The notes: generated from the sequence alone by a model not told the origin. DNA of 64,000 nt from Chondrilla cf. caribensis (GCA_964020155.1 OZ026555.1:2677282-2741281), one strand, 5' to 3'. Numbered from the stretch's first letter, positions 49,312 to 62,224 are shown. Made by a program: numbers and translations.

Positions 49312-50890
49312 CTACACATGTGGAGAAGTTAGTATGGACATGGAGAAATTAATATTATGTATATTTATGTGTGTAATAACGATATCAATATTACATTAAA
49401 CAACAACAACGTATATCAACAATTATAGTACACTACACATATAATACAGAAGAATTGAGGAAGGAAGAACACATTACAATAATAATAACAAATATTATAA
49501 TAATAATAAGGAATAATGACATTGTGGAAGTAATAGTATAATGGCAGACAGTACTAGTATAGTTTGAATAAATTGATTAAAAAATTAGATTACTAATTTA
49601 GATTATAATGAAACAAAAAGGAACACATAGAATGAAAATTAACACAGTACATAAAATATAACAATAATAAATAATAAGACATAACAATTGACTGATACAT
49701 GTTGGATGATTACCAATAAAGATTATCATCAATAAACAAATAACAATTAGCAAATTATTAAGCAAGCGAACAATAGATTAATAAATAGATATAAGCAATA
49801 GGATTGGCAGTTACTGTAAATGTGTGACAAAATTGATAAACATTTTATACCAATGTTATATTCGAAAATTGCATGAGCAATTTGATTCATAATTTTTAAT
49901 GTCAGTAGTAGTAAATAATTATAAAAAAATTGAATTGAATTTATAAGCAATAAGATAAAATTAGTGCAAGCAGGCAAAATCTTACAACGCATTTATATTC
50001 ACACTAGTTGAATTAATTTACTTTAATTTACTTATTATATTCATTTATAAATATATTATGAATCCAATTATAGATTCCAATGGTTTTAATAAAAATTATT
50101 TTTCTTATATATTCATTTCTTTGCAGAAATAATCACAAATTACACTGAATTATGACTCCATACAATTAATAGAATGCTACAGAAATTTCAAATTTAAAAA
50201 CAATAAATAATTGATATTCAACTAGTGTATGTTAATTTATATTAATTTTGTTACATGCGATGAAGTAATAAACTAGCAATCATACAATTGTTAAATTAAA
50301 AATATAAAAGACAATGAGCAGCTTGCCTTTATCCAATTTTACCCTGCTCCATTTATTACCCATGCAATCATCTTACATTATTGTATATGTATAGTACATT
50401 ATATACTATATACTGATAGTCTCTTCATAAACATGCATAGATCTTATTGTATCAAATTGTTTGCTCTACTTTCTGAATATTATTGATTAAATATAATAAT
50501 ATATAGTGATGTATATCAAATATAATATTATTATACCTACAGTAATGAATGTAAAACTATAAAAATATAAAAACAGTAATTTATTCATCACTCTATCATA
50601 TTTGGTAATAGCACACTGTCATGCTCTCACATGGGTGTGGTATTCTTTCAATGATTTACACGGAACCTCCATAATCCAGCAAATTCACGTCATCTATAAT
50701 CTGATCACATTCTGACACATCTTAAACTCTACAGATTGCACTATGAAAACCTCTATAATCTGACGTTTCGTGTATTTTGACATGTAATAGTTGTCCCAAG
50801 TGAATGTCGGATAATCAAGGTTCCAGTGTGTCTGTTAAATTATTATTTTCTATAGTATAATAATCCGTACATCCATGCACGCAATCTCAC
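49312..50890. other. AT-rich 5' intron of the NLR-like gene
   Basis: Very AT-rich with ATAATA tracts. The frame at 49747-49992 is low-complexity and unsupported. A small MITE lies at 50657-50830. Confidence 0.5.
50657..50830. mobile_element. MITE, (CACT)GGAACCT ends
   Basis: CACGGAACCTCCATAATCC on the left and the inverted right end CACTGGAACCTTGATTATCC, about 174 bp. It is probably of the same superfamily as the TACAGTGGAACC elements. Confidence 0.6.
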
Positions 50891-51014
50891 CTCAAATTCA
50901 ATACTAAGGGTAAGGAAACGACGATTAGCTTCTAGCGTTAAGACCCGGAGACTATACGCTTTCAAAGCAAATCCAGGGAAGAACCCTAAATCTTGACTAT
51001 TCCTCTTCAAGGAA
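50891..51014 (-). CDS. possible 5' exon of the NLR-like gene
   Basis: A 124-bp segment between TTTACAG and GTGAGA, with one open frame (SQDLGFFPGFALKAYSLRV...). Joined directly to the exon at 49231-49311 it would not keep that exon's best frame. It is therefore either 5' UTR, joined through an exon I missed, or a different start. The first secure in-frame ATG is at 49232-49234. Confidence 0.4.
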
Positions 51015-51461
51015 CTGTAAAGTAAAAAAAAATAATTAATAAATATATCGATATTATGTTAGTATAGCTAGATAGAGAGAAAACTATAAACAAATTTTAC
51101 AATTATAGCTAGCTAGCTACCTTTGACCGAGTGTTTCTTCCTTGTGTATGACTATTGTCAAAAAAACAAATTTCCACTCTGTAGTAATCAATCAAAACGT
51201 TCCTCGAACGAAATGTGTTGCTATGGTGCCTTGTACTCGACGTCCAATTCCTAGCCTCAACTATGCCTCGACCTGAATACCACAAGCCTGCCAGGGGAGC
51301 GAGGGAGCGAGAGACGATCGAGGGGCGGGTCCGATCCAATGACTTGATCCCTAGAATTATTATTGGTCATCAAACCTAATGGCGGGCATTCGACATGATT
51401 GATCGCTGGGGAGAAATAATCGGGAAAGAATTTTTTTCATCAATGGAGTTCGGGACTAAAT
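51015..51461. promoter_or_regulatory. likely bidirectional promoter region
   Basis: This interval separates the first NLR exon (minus) from the M13-like N-terminal frame (plus). It is richer in GC and CpG than its surroundings (for example GCGAGGGAGCGAGAGACGAT near 51300). No TATA box was identified. The call is positional inference. Confidence 0.4.
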
Positions 51462-54373
51462 TCTTCATCTTTTGCATCAGTAGCGTTGATACCCGTTGCT
51501 CTGTACTTGTCGTTCCACCTGGTAGTGCCTGTAAATGAAGTTCCGTCATCATCTACCTATGGTCTGTTGAATCGGGTTCTAACTCTGTCTCCTAATGTTG
51601 ACATGTGCACCACTGCAGTGTGTGTCGAGTTGGCAGCAGAAATACCTAGCTCAATGCTAACGTAGAATAGATTATCTATGGTTGTATCTATCGACAAAAC
51701 AAAATCCCCTTGTGACGATTTGTTGTGGCATACCATCTGAAAACCTGTTGCTGTCCAATTGCACCAAATGAACAAGAAGCAGTGGACCAGTAGGAACAGC
51801 TATCCCACAGGGAGACCTACCTCCTGGTTACAACAACATGACCATTGCCAACATCTCTAGTTTCCCCATGCCTTCTGATGTGAGTTGTTCAGTGTAAGTA
51901 CATGACAAGGTGTAACATGTGTTGTCTCACTACCACAGTGTGCAGACAGTGTGTACATTCAACACATCACCAGTGCAAGATACATGTAATGTGTATGTTT
52001 ATATCCAATGAGTGTGTGATGTGCACATGTTGTCATCATGTACTGAATGTTTAACATAAACACCATGTTATGTATACAGTCTGAGTTAGGGGGACCTGAA
52101 ACACATCACACATTGTTCCGATTGTTGAATGAAATAATAAACATTGACGTTGGTGGTGTGGGATACCATGATTGGAACAAATACTCCCAAAAGCTGTGCA
52201 TATTCCATCTGTGACCACTGAAAGATCTTCAGATCCCAAAGATTCATGATTCCAGATAAATTTAAATACACATGTATATTAATACATGTGTGTATACTAT
52301 ATACACACTATATTATGTATTAATGTATAAATACCTTACAACAATTGGTATGGTAGTACCTCTTATTTCCATGTGCGTGTATTGTGCCCTATGACATATA
52401 TGTATATAATGTTAGCACGTACATAGACATGGCAGATCTTCATGATAATAACTGTATCCACATGTAAATATGTACATGTTCCCAAATCACACCACATTTC
52501 AGATATACGTACACCTTGATGTACCTGGGTCTATTGTAGTTTGACTGGCTGAGGTGTTTCCAAACCTTCTTCAACTCTGTTGGTCTTGGTGCCAACATCA
52601 CCAGTGAGACTGTGGTCATTGTGAGCTCTCCAGAGTATTTCCAATGTATTTTATGTTCCACAGCCAAAACTGTGTGAGGGACTACTGTAGGTTTCTGTTG
52701 CAGTGTAGACAGCACACCTACCGATCATGTATGTACCACACCACATGAATATCATTACAATGTCACTGAATGTCTCCCTGTTTGTACCACAGTCACAATA
52801 ACTGTGGACTGTAATGGAACCACTACAATGGGACTAGAATGTTATTCTCAGCAACTGTCAAGTTTGTCTAGTTCCTGAGCCTTTAAATTTATATCCATAA
52901 TTCTTACCAAGTCCGTACAATAATGTAAGGAATACAATTTGCTATGCCATCCATCTAGGAGCACAGCACTTACCACCTAAACCCAGAGCAGTTCCTTTTG
53001 TGTTTCCTCTGAGCAATAGGCTATACAAAAACAACATAGAATCCTTGTGTTCAATTCCTCCATCAGCAGAATCCATTCAAGATTGTGGTTACCTGTTCAC
53101 TAATTGGTACATATCCCTTTGCATTTTTCACCACAAACCCCTCAAATGTCCACCAGACTCTTTGCTTCCTTCTAAATTGGGTCTCACTCCACAAGACTAA
53201 ACTGGTGTTTGAATATCTATGTATGTATTAGTGTAATTTTCACATGAACGTAGCTTGTTGATACCTGCTAAATACAGATCCTATCTACCCTTTGTGTCTT
53301 GTTCACCATGTAGTGTTGTTGAGAACTACGTCAAGTGGCAGCTTGCTCTTCCTTACATCCCATTGTTGAGTACCCCCTTCCGGTGTCTGGCTGATGCATT
53401 TTATGAGGACATTGGTGGGGAAGGGGGCTCCCCAGACTGTGTTTCTGTTACTCAGAACGGCCTGCAGTTTGTTGTGTCTAGACTCTACACTGCAAAGGAT
53501 GTCATCCCAAACACAAGAGATGAGGTTTGTGCAGGAATTGTGAGGAGTGTAAATTTGAGCATACATACATCTAGTTGAATACAATGTGATTATAATAGTG
53601 TGAATGTACATATGTATGCACCTGACAGTAAACTCGTATAATATTTGGTTGATTTTGTGGCAATGTGTGTATACCTGGTTGTATACATGTGTAAATGTAT
53701 ATAGTACAGTCAGACCTCTTTTCATACAATGACAGTCTCTTTAATACTTATCCATACACTGTATTGTACACATCCGTACACTGTATTGTTCACATCTGTA
53801 CAATGAAAATAACTACGTACATACTGTATGTATGTATGTGCATTTATATGTGTACATATCTACGAATGAAAACATTATACACTGATAATGTCACTGTACA
53901 TGGATGTATACTACAATGTTGCAGGAGTTTACAATATGCATGTGTACAGTACATGTGTGTTCATTTCTGAATGTGTGTACATATTTACATACATTTGTAC
54001 TTGTGTACAGTCGTGTACATATTGTGTTTGTACATGTGCATGGGCAGTACTGTATTGTACATACAATATATATAATATGTATGTATGGTATGCGTAGATA
54101 CTCACTGTACATGCATACATATGTGGAGATCAAAATGTGTGCATTGGGGTAAAGGTCCTTTACTAGACACTGTACATACATATTTTCTGTATGCGTACAT
54201 TATATTAATGTATTAAATGTCAATATGAACATATGCACAACTCTATGTGTATATGAGTATATGTCCATACATGCAGTATGTATGGAGTTGTCCTTCTCTC
54301 AACTCACTCATGGCTCTTTTATGATACTTTAGTCTTGTGCAGTTGAGTGTTACAGTGATCCTAGTACATAGAC

Positions 54374-54430
54374 CAGTGGTCCACAGACTTCATCACAGAA
54401 GTGTTGGAGATGATAGAGGATCCTCCATCT
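54374..54430 (+). pseudogene. truncated NCKIPSD-like exon in block B
   Basis: It starts like the exons at 4304 and 57289 (WSTDFITEVLEMIEDPPS), then breaks off into unrelated sequence. It is a remnant of the internal duplication of block B. Confidence 0.75.
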
Positions 54431-54837
54431 ATGCTATGTACTTTTCACTCATGTGTCACCGGCTGTGTCATGCATATATGTATGTGCGGATGTACACCTG
54501 TTGTCATTTATGTGTATGTGTGTTCGCAGTACTTATGTTTTTCAGTGGTACTTACATGCTCCTAGCAACAGAGGGGGAGGTATCTGCGTTTTGTCATATC
54601 ACTAACAGTGGACATTCCTCCTGGGTTGATAGCTCAGGCATTGTTCTTGTAGTTGTGTTCCACCAATCCTAGAATCTACACAATACTTGTAGAAGCCGTA
54701 CTCCCCACTCCCAGCATCCCCTCCATCACACCTATGCTTTTTACGGGGTTTCTTGGCATTCGAGCTCTTCCAGATAAACACATTCCACCTTGTGTGTATA
54801 ATATGTGCACTTCTTATTGATTTTTAGCCAGGATTTC
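54431..54837. other. sequence specific to block B
   Basis: No counterpart in block A. I recognise no gene or repeat in it. Confidence 0.4.
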
Positions 54838-55177
54838 ATCACACATCTGGCTGATGCATTTTATGAGGACTTTGGTGGGGAAGGGGGTTCCCCAGACTGT
54901 GTTTCTGTTACTCAGAACGGCCTGCCGTTTGTTGTGTCTAGACTCTACACTGCAAAGTATGTCATCCCAAACACAAGAGATGAGGTTTGTGCAGGAATTG
55001 TGGGCAGTGTAAATTTGAGCATACGTACGTCTAGTTGAATATATGTGTGAACGTATGTACGTACCTGTGTAGTGTTTGTATTATGTGACAGTAAACGTGT
55101 ATAATATTTGGTTGATTGTGTAGTAATGTGTGTATAATTGGGTGTGTACATGTGCATATGTTTGCAAATGTAGATAG

Positions 55178-55344
55178 TACAGTCAAACCTCTTGGCTATA
55201 GCATTTTACAAGGACAGTCTCTTTATAACAATGTCTTGTAGACACAGATGTACGTATCAACGCAGAGAGTATTTGCATTGAACTGACTATAACCCCAAGT
55301 AAAATGAGGAACCGAGGGTGATGTTGTGAAGAGGTTTGACTGTA
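55178..55344. mobile_element. MITE, TACAGTCAAACCTCTT family, copy 1
   Basis: TACAGTCAAACCTCTT on the left and the inverse AAGAGGTTTGACTGTA near the right end, 167 bp, TA type. It is absent from block A. Confidence 0.85.
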
Positions 55345-55634
55345 TGATGTATATATCAATATGCATATCCACATGTGTCTTTCATGCAGTACAGGTGAAT
55401 GAGACCATCGATAATATCTTGACAGCTTTCAATGCCAGGATTCAGGCTAAGGATTGGCTAGATGATGTCACCAAACAGCTATGTGAACAGAAGGTTAGTG
55501 TAGAGGGTTGTGTTCTGTCATGCCCAAACTGCCAGAGGACCAGGAATTAGAAAAAGAACTTTATTAGTATAATGCTTGTAAGGAACATTTCTCTCATGTG
55601 GCGGTAGTCGTCGTAGTAGTGCACAGGAGTGAAG

Positions 55635-55813
55635 TACAGTCAAACCTCTGTATAGCAGCACTTTTCACAAGGACAGTCTCTTCATAGCAACATGTCTTGT
55701 GAGCACAGATGTATCCACACACACAGTGATTGTATTGGTTACAACAGCAAACTGGATATAATGACAGGGAAAGTGAGGAACCAAGGGTGATGTTGTGAAG
55801 GGGTCTGACTTTA
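55635..55813. mobile_element. MITE, TACAGTCAAACCTCTT family, copy 2
   Basis: TACAGTCAAACCTCTGTATA on the left and a diverged inverse (GGGGTCTGACTTTA) on the right. The interior is shared with copy 1 (ACAAGGACAGTCTCTT, GTGATGTTGTGAAG). Confidence 0.8.
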
Positions 55814-57288
55814 CCAGTTCATTGAGGATCAGACCTTATTGAAACATTGTGGAGTGTCCCTTTTTCAGGAAGTGTGCATTGAATTGCATGTCACTGGAGG
55901 AAGCTGTGTACCAGTGTTACTGAGGGTGAAGCCATAGTGAAACATTGTTGACACAATAATGTACCACTACAGGCCTCAACACAATACAGCACAAAACATC
56001 CTACTGTGACCCAGACATTGGCAGGAGAGACCAGTGTGTCTCAACCTAACTATCACACCACACCTGACATGCTGGTCCAGACAGAACTCCTCCTCAGTTC
56101 TTCTTCTCGTGATTGTTTATACGTACCTTACAGGTGTGAAGTATAAACAATCACATTTTATACACTACATTTAATTACTACGTACACTCCATATATATGT
56201 ATCCACAGACTGTATGTACATATCCATACACTGTATTGTGCACATATGTACACTGTACTGTATGTATCCGAAACACTGTATCATACACACATCCGTACAC
56301 TTCTGGGCTCAAATTGGGCTACTGTTGTAGAGAACTTTTCCATGCAAACCACCTCAGGATCACTTTGTCGCATTCACTTGCTAACACTTCACATGACTTC
56401 ATTGTAACCAGGACTGGTGTGGTGCCATGTATAGTGGCCCCATGGTGTTGTGTTGTTGTTTGTGTGAGAATATATCCAGTGATGTCCTCTACTTTCAGTG
56501 CTATGAACAAATGTGGGCATATACGTGTGTCCATATGTACATACTGCAGTTACTGTGTGGTGTGTGTACACTGCTGCTAGTTGACCTTCATTATACCAAT
56601 TAATGTCTGTACAGTTCAATTGGATTATAACTACATACGTATGTGCATTTATATGTGTACATATCTACAAATGAAAACACAATACACTAATAATGTCACT
56701 GTACATGGATGTATACTAAAATGTTGCAGGAGTTTACCATATGCATGTGTGCAGCTTTCTACTGAACATGCATACATATTCACGTACATGTGTACATGTG
56801 TGCAGTCGTGTACGTCTGTATGTACGTATGTACATGTGAGCGGTACTGCGGTACATTGCGTGTGAAGGAGTAGAAGGTGTTAGACATGTTAGTTGTAAGT
56901 TAGAAGATTTCTTGGATTATTTTTGAACATGTTTATGGTCAGTACAAGTTAATTTTCAGTTTTGTATCATTTGTACTGATGAAGCCCACGATGGACCAAA
57001 CGTTGCACAGTTGAATAGTAATTGTGTGAAATCACGGGGAACATAAATGCTGAAAAATATGGACATGTCCAACAATAGTTATAATAGGTCCTTTAGTAGG
57101 CACTGTCCATACATGTGTATATTCATGTATTACGTGTGAATATGAACGTATGCACAACTCTGTGGGTATACCAGTATTTGTCCATACATGCAGTATGTAT
57201 TTAGTTGTCCTTCTCTCAACTCACTCATGGCTCTTTTATGATACTTTAGTCTTGTGCAGTCGAGTGTTCCAGTGATCCTAGTACATAG
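55814..57288. other. block B spacer
   Basis: It contains duplicated intronic sequence (56600-56870 and 57065-57288) and no exon I can support. The frame at 56197-56580 has no recognisable domain. Confidence 0.45.
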
Positions 57289-58064
57289 ACCAGTGGTCCA
57301 CAGACTTCATCACAGAAGTGTTGGAGATGATAGAGGATCCTCCATCTTGTGACACTGACAATCAGGTACCAGATGCTCTTGTCAATGTTGTGCTGAGCTT
57401 CAACCAACACTTCACAGGTCAGTGGATGGTCTCACCACCAGCAGGTGTTGTTGTGTTTACACGTTCCAACTACAAACACAAAACACCTCTATTACCTGTG
57501 TGTGTGGAACACATAACACAGGAAATCTGTCTCCTTGTGAGACTGTTCAGTAGAATGCACACTACTGCAGGTGACAGGTCTGCACCAGGTGTGCAGGGCC
57601 TATTGCTGGCCTCAGCTGTGTCACCATTACTGGTCAGCCTCACTTGACTACATGATCCACACATACTTGTGTACTTCACATCAACATGTGTTCTATCACT
57701 CCCACTGTGTGTGTTCACAGGTGCACTTGTGTCTCTATGTGTTTATTCAGTCCTCCTCTACGACTGCAACTCTACAACTACATACATATGTAGCTACGTA
57801 CTCACAACCTCTCCCTCTCCTCCTGTAGCTACACACTCACTACCTCTCCCTCTCCTCCTGTAGCTACGTACTCACTACCTCTCACTGCTCCACAAACTGA
57901 TTGGCAGTACAGACTATGGAGAATCTCTTCACAGAAGGGATGAGTTGACTGCTTGTCTCAGTCGAATCTTTTCCGAAGAAGAAGAAGTCAAAGAAGACAA
58001 GAAAATAGTGAATCAAATTTGGAATGACTTTCCTCAGTGTTTTCTGTTTGTGTCATCAATTTAA
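57289..58064 (+). CDS. NCKIPSD: NCKIPSD/SPIN90-like 3' exons, copy B
   Basis: The exon at 57289-57417 (DQVPDALVNVVLSFNQHF) and the terminal exon at 57864-58064 (67 codons, TAA) have intact splice sites. The terminal exon reads YLSLLHKLIGSTDYG, HRRDELTACLSRIFSEEEE and IVNQIWNDFPQCF, matching the C-terminal end of NCKIPSD-type proteins, which bind and activate Arp2/3-linked actin assembly. Unlike copy A it keeps the arginine codon and its full end. The exon or exons for about 100 residues between the two pieces are missing and no 5' part of the gene is nearby. It may be a fragment and not a working gene. Confidence 0.55.
57785..57885 (+). repeat. splice-acceptor minisatellite, 2-3 units
   Basis: The short form of the 35-bp array at 5832-6100, directly before the terminal exon at 57864. 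Confidence 0.8.
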
Positions 58065-59270
58065 AGAAACAGCTATAGCCACTGCAGCTGTGCTAGATGG
58101 TCATTTGTACAGAAATTGATAGTCTTTATATTGTTTATTGTGTATAGCCAGTGTAATTGTAGCTATCAGTTATGTGTTGGAGTACAATATTACTTTTAAC
58201 TACTATCAGTCATACAGTGTAATATACAGAGTATGCGTATTACATATATCAGATTCCTGCTATGTACGTGTATATTGTGTATATTGAAGAGTGATTATAA
58301 ACGTACATAAATGAATATTTGTAGATATGTATAAAATGCGTAATTAGGGTCCGTACTCAATTAACAATAATGATATATTATATGTGCGTATTTTATAACA
58401 ATCATCATAATTTCATGATTAATAATAATATTATGCATAACATAATATATCCAATGCACATGACATTATAATAATAATTACTATGTATATTATTATTATA
58501 TGTACTTTACTGTACATGTATTCCTCATACATACTAACAGTACTGTGTGCATGGGATAACTTATCTGTACTTATCTATCTCATAATTTTCATTATTATTA
58601 TCATTAGTATTACGTAATTACAAGCCATAGTGTACATGTGCTATTACATCTAGATGAAGTAAATATAGAAGTATATATACATGTAGCAACAGAACTACGT
58701 ATAGGTTATCTATAATAATATTATTATTATACTAAATTTAACCATGCAGGTTATACGTAATATTAATATATAATAAGTTTCACTAGCCATGAACAGGGTT
58801 AATATCTATTATACATAATAAAGTGTAGTCCAAGTCATAATGACATTATTATAATACAAATAAATATAAACAATATTGATGAAAATTATTGATCGGATGG
58901 ATTGATGATATAATATGAACCAGTTGTATATGTATGTACCTATATAATTATTATACTGTATATATAATTATGACCAAGCATGTAGCTGCAGTTAATATCA
59001 ACTACTGTACGTAGTAACTGTCATATAAAATGGATACGATGTAGGACCTATAGTGAAACACATGTATATACGTAATAGTATACACACAGCATATTTATTG
59101 ACATGGTCATAACGTTCACAGACAACAATAATTGAACAATACTTTTTACATTATAAAAAATTAAAATAATAATGATAATAATAGAAATAATAAAAAAATA
59201 ATGAATTAACAGAGCTACGATAGGTAACTCAGAGATGCATGGCAGTAAACCATGACATGTGACCAAACAC
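58065..59270. other. AT-rich spacer of block B
   Basis: No gene seen. ATAATA/TTATTA tracts dominate. It aligns with the two sides of the transposon nest in block A. Confidence 0.5.
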
Positions 59271-59278
59271 AGACCAAA

Positions 59279-59657
59279 TGGTCCTGGTGTACACTGTCCT
59301 GATGGTCCTGGTGTACACTGTCCTGACAGTCCTGGTGTACACTGTCCTGACGGTCCTGGTGTACACTGTCCTGACGGTCCTGGTGTACACTGTCCTGACG
59401 GTCCTGGTGTACACTGTCCTGACGGTCCTGGTGTACCCTGTCCTGATGGTCATGGTGTACACCGTCCTGACGGTCCTGGTGTACACTGTCCTGACGGTCC
59501 TGGTGTACACCGTCCTGACGGTCCTGGTGTACACCGTCCTGACGGTCCTAGTGTACACTGTCCTGACAGTCCTGGTGTACACTGTCCTGACGGTCCTGGT
59601 GTACACTGTCCTGACGGTCCTGGTGTACACTGTCCTGACGGTCCTGGTGTACACTGT
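59279..59657 (+). repeat. 24-bp minisatellite, about 16 units
   Basis: The same unit as at 22049-22187 but about 16 copies, with some units varying at a few positions (for example ACACCGTCC). The long frames across it in several phases are repeat artefacts. Confidence 0.95.
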
Positions 59658-60355
59658 GTGTTTACTACTTGTTCTGGTATTGATACTGTATGACCTGTTG
59701 TATGGATGAAGTGTGGAATACAACTGACAATGATGACTGGTGTACACCAGGTACTGTGTGTATGTATAGTAAATACAATAGGACATAAAGCCACATGAAT
59801 TAGTTATGTAAGGACATGTGTATGGTGAACATTGTTTAGTGTGTTCCCGCAAATGTAGAACATGTAAAGTACATAAGAACTTGGATTCAGTTGAACCTCT
59901 ATTTAAAGGACACTGTGAATGGACATAATAGAAATGACCTGCATACAAAGGACAAATTTGATCACCAAATGGACTCTGCTATTGTGCTAACACATGTTTT
60001 ATCTCTGAAGAGTGGACGATCACTCTACATTGAACAAAATGGATGGTATCAATGTGTCCTGTAGTAAGAGGCTCCACTGTAGCTAAACTTGAAAGCACTC
60101 ACTAGCACACCACAAATGATACAAGTAACCATTTCCCTTTCTAAGGAGCCCATAACCAGACAACACAATAATGTGAGCATTACGTACAATAACTGATTTC
60201 AAAAGGACAGACCAACTGCAACCTCTCCTGTCAAGCTTTGTATGAGATGAGAGTACTTGTATGCTATGTGATACCTTCATGGTCTATGGCTCTATAGTAC
60301 ATGTGGTACCACCATGCAGACTGAATACAATAGGACATATACTGAAGTACTCACT
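59658..60355. other. 3' flank of the paralogous gene
   Basis: Partly matches 22190-22589 of block A. No gene seen. Confidence 0.45.
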
Positions 60356-62224
60356 TTAGCTAGTTGAGGTGTTGACAGGCTGTTCCAAGTCCCTCTTCAT
60401 ATCTCGACCTAGACTAGACATATTGTGATATCCTGCCATATTTAACATAACATCGCATAGTTGGAGGAGACTTTCTTTGTTGGCTTGGTCTTGGAGGTGT
60501 ATAAACAGTAGTTGACTCCCAGTAGTAGAGTCCACGTTTTGCAACTGATGAGAGAGATATGGGGGAATAATGCCCTCCATTAACAATCTGAAGACAATCG
60601 CATGAGAATCAACACATTGGACAAATCTGTGCTTGTACTTGTCCATGAACTGTCGACAGTCAAATCCTGACCCTCCAGCTAGAGGAACAGAAGAAGACAG
60701 ACGTGACAACACTACACATACACTGCATAGGGATGTACTGGATGTATTCAATTGACTGTGACTCCTTCAGTTTGTCACAACATGAAAACATTACAGGATA
60801 TGAACATTACAGGATACCACACTAAAGTACACATGTACTGTACATTCTATGTACTGTAACTCACAGAGGGTGGAAGAAGGCAGGTCCTCTGTTGGGAGTG
60901 GTCCTTGAGGAGGAGGAGGAGGGTAGACAGGGTATAACTGACTGGAATCACTATGGGAACCTTGTCTGGGCTGACTTGGATGAAAGGGAGGTTGGTTGTA
61001 TTGGATAGGCTGTAGAGAAGGGTGTCCATACTGGGGGTGTGGAGGGAGGATAGATTGAGGGTATGAGACAGACTGGGGATTTGGGAAATACTGTAACATC
61101 CTAGTTCTTTGTAAGTTATAGGGTCCAGGTCCCCAAGGTCCATGAGGACTGTACAATGAGTACTGTACCCAAGGACTGTCCAAGGCTGCAAGCATAGGTT
61201 GAACTGGCCAATATGGTACAGGAGGTGCATAGGATTGCTGTGGACCACCATTGGAGGAGAGGTGGTGTGGAGGTGCTCTTTGAGGAGGTCCAGTCAATGT
61301 TGACTGATTCACAGTACCAGGTGAAGGGGAGTTCTGATGAGGGATTGACATCTGATCATCACGTGATGGATGAAGTCCAGGAGCTACTGAACATGACACA
61401 ACTTGGTCAGTTTGTGCAGTTGAAGTCTGAAAAGTAGAATATTATGTACTGTAATATAGGTGTATGTACAGTATTGTGTATACTGTTAGTGTATAGTGGG
61501 AACATCACATAAGTAGATATCAATGTTTGCATAATTGCTGTTAATATAATATACACAATATACTAGGGTTTGGTGGATTATGGGGGAGTTAGATAGGTTT
61601 CACTGTATATATGTATCTACTAGTGTCGGGCAATTATTATTATTATTATATCGATATCTATAGTAACTCACGACATCACAAGGATATTGATACAATATCT
61701 TGTATTTTGGATCAAAATTGAGATATCGATACTGATATTATCGTGATATCTGATACAGTGTGCTATAGTTGTAGACTGTCTTAGTGTGCTACAGCAGTGA
61801 TGAAGGTAATTACCACTTTATCCTACTGTTGCATACCTAGACATTGCCCATGTGAAACCATTGTGTTGAAATGAGTGAGTAAGCAACTATAGTTAGAGAT
61901 CTAAGCAAGGGAATATTGCCATATTTAGTTTTATCGAGGTATTGCTAAGGACTAGTAAGTTGGATACCCCTCAAGTGGACATCACCCAGTACCATACATA
62001 CCATGATGGAGGTACTTGACAAGGTATAGACTTCGTAGTCTTCATGGTATCAAGCAGTACCAGCAATCTTCAGTACAATAATATTATACACTTCTCCCAC
62101 TAGACTACAGTACACAACACCTACTCACACTCATTTTAAGTACTTACCATAGGACTGGAGTCCATCAGTTGAGGCATATCTCGAGGTGTAGCAGATGACA
62201 ACAAAGATAGAGGTCGTCCGGTCT
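60356..62224 (-). CDS. C-terminal exons of a paralogous NLR-like/CARD gene (partial)
   Basis: Exons (high to low): 62148-62224, 60865-61426 and 60356-60678 (stop). The 562-bp exon encodes a long Pro/Gln/Tyr-rich linker (for example PPHPQYGHPSLQPIQYNQPP and YPPPPPQGPLPTEDLP). The last exon is a CARD-like domain of the same length and phase as 22590-22912 (KYKHRFVQCVD, FRLLMEGIIPPYL, ESLLQLCDVMLN). All three junctions are in phase. The rest of the gene should lie beyond 64 kb. Whether it also has NACHT and ZU5 parts cannot be seen. By position it is the 3' end of the second tandem unit. Confidence 0.75.
61427..62147. other. intron of the paralogous gene
   Basis: It contains a diverged hAT-like stretch near 61622-61770 (GTGTCGGGCAATTATTA and GATATCG motifs) resembling the ends of the element at 28525. 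No coding sequence seen. Confidence 0.4.

Larger units (their letters stand above)
51462..55493 (+). pseudogene. M13 (neprilysin/ECE-like) metallopeptidase fragment, copy B
   Basis: 51462-51665 reads a membrane segment (VALIPVALYLSFHLVVPV) followed by MCTTAVCVELAAEI, the N-terminal pattern of type II M13 enzymes. It has no in-frame ATG and ends at TAG. PCDD follows further on in the same frame, before TGA. Later pieces are about 51805-51880, 52540-52645 (FDWLRCF..., cut short by a deletion relative to copy A), 53314-53524 (VENYVKWQL, with the frame intact here), a second copy of that exon's 3' part at about 54838-54984, and 55395-55493 (VNETIDNILTAF and DWLDDVTKQL, in phase). The zinc-site half is missing, so this cannot be an active peptidase. 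Confidence 0.75.
51805..60930. repeat. segmental duplication, block B
   Basis: Partner of block A without the large transposon nest. It has its own internal tandem duplication: 53388-54430 recurs in pieces at 54840-54984, 56600-56870 and 57065-57345. Confidence 0.85.

Noticed and set aside
59229..59948. 239-codon minus-strand frame and the plus-strand PDGPGVHC frames
   Set aside because: The 24-bp unit is open in several frames on both strands; no splice or domain support.
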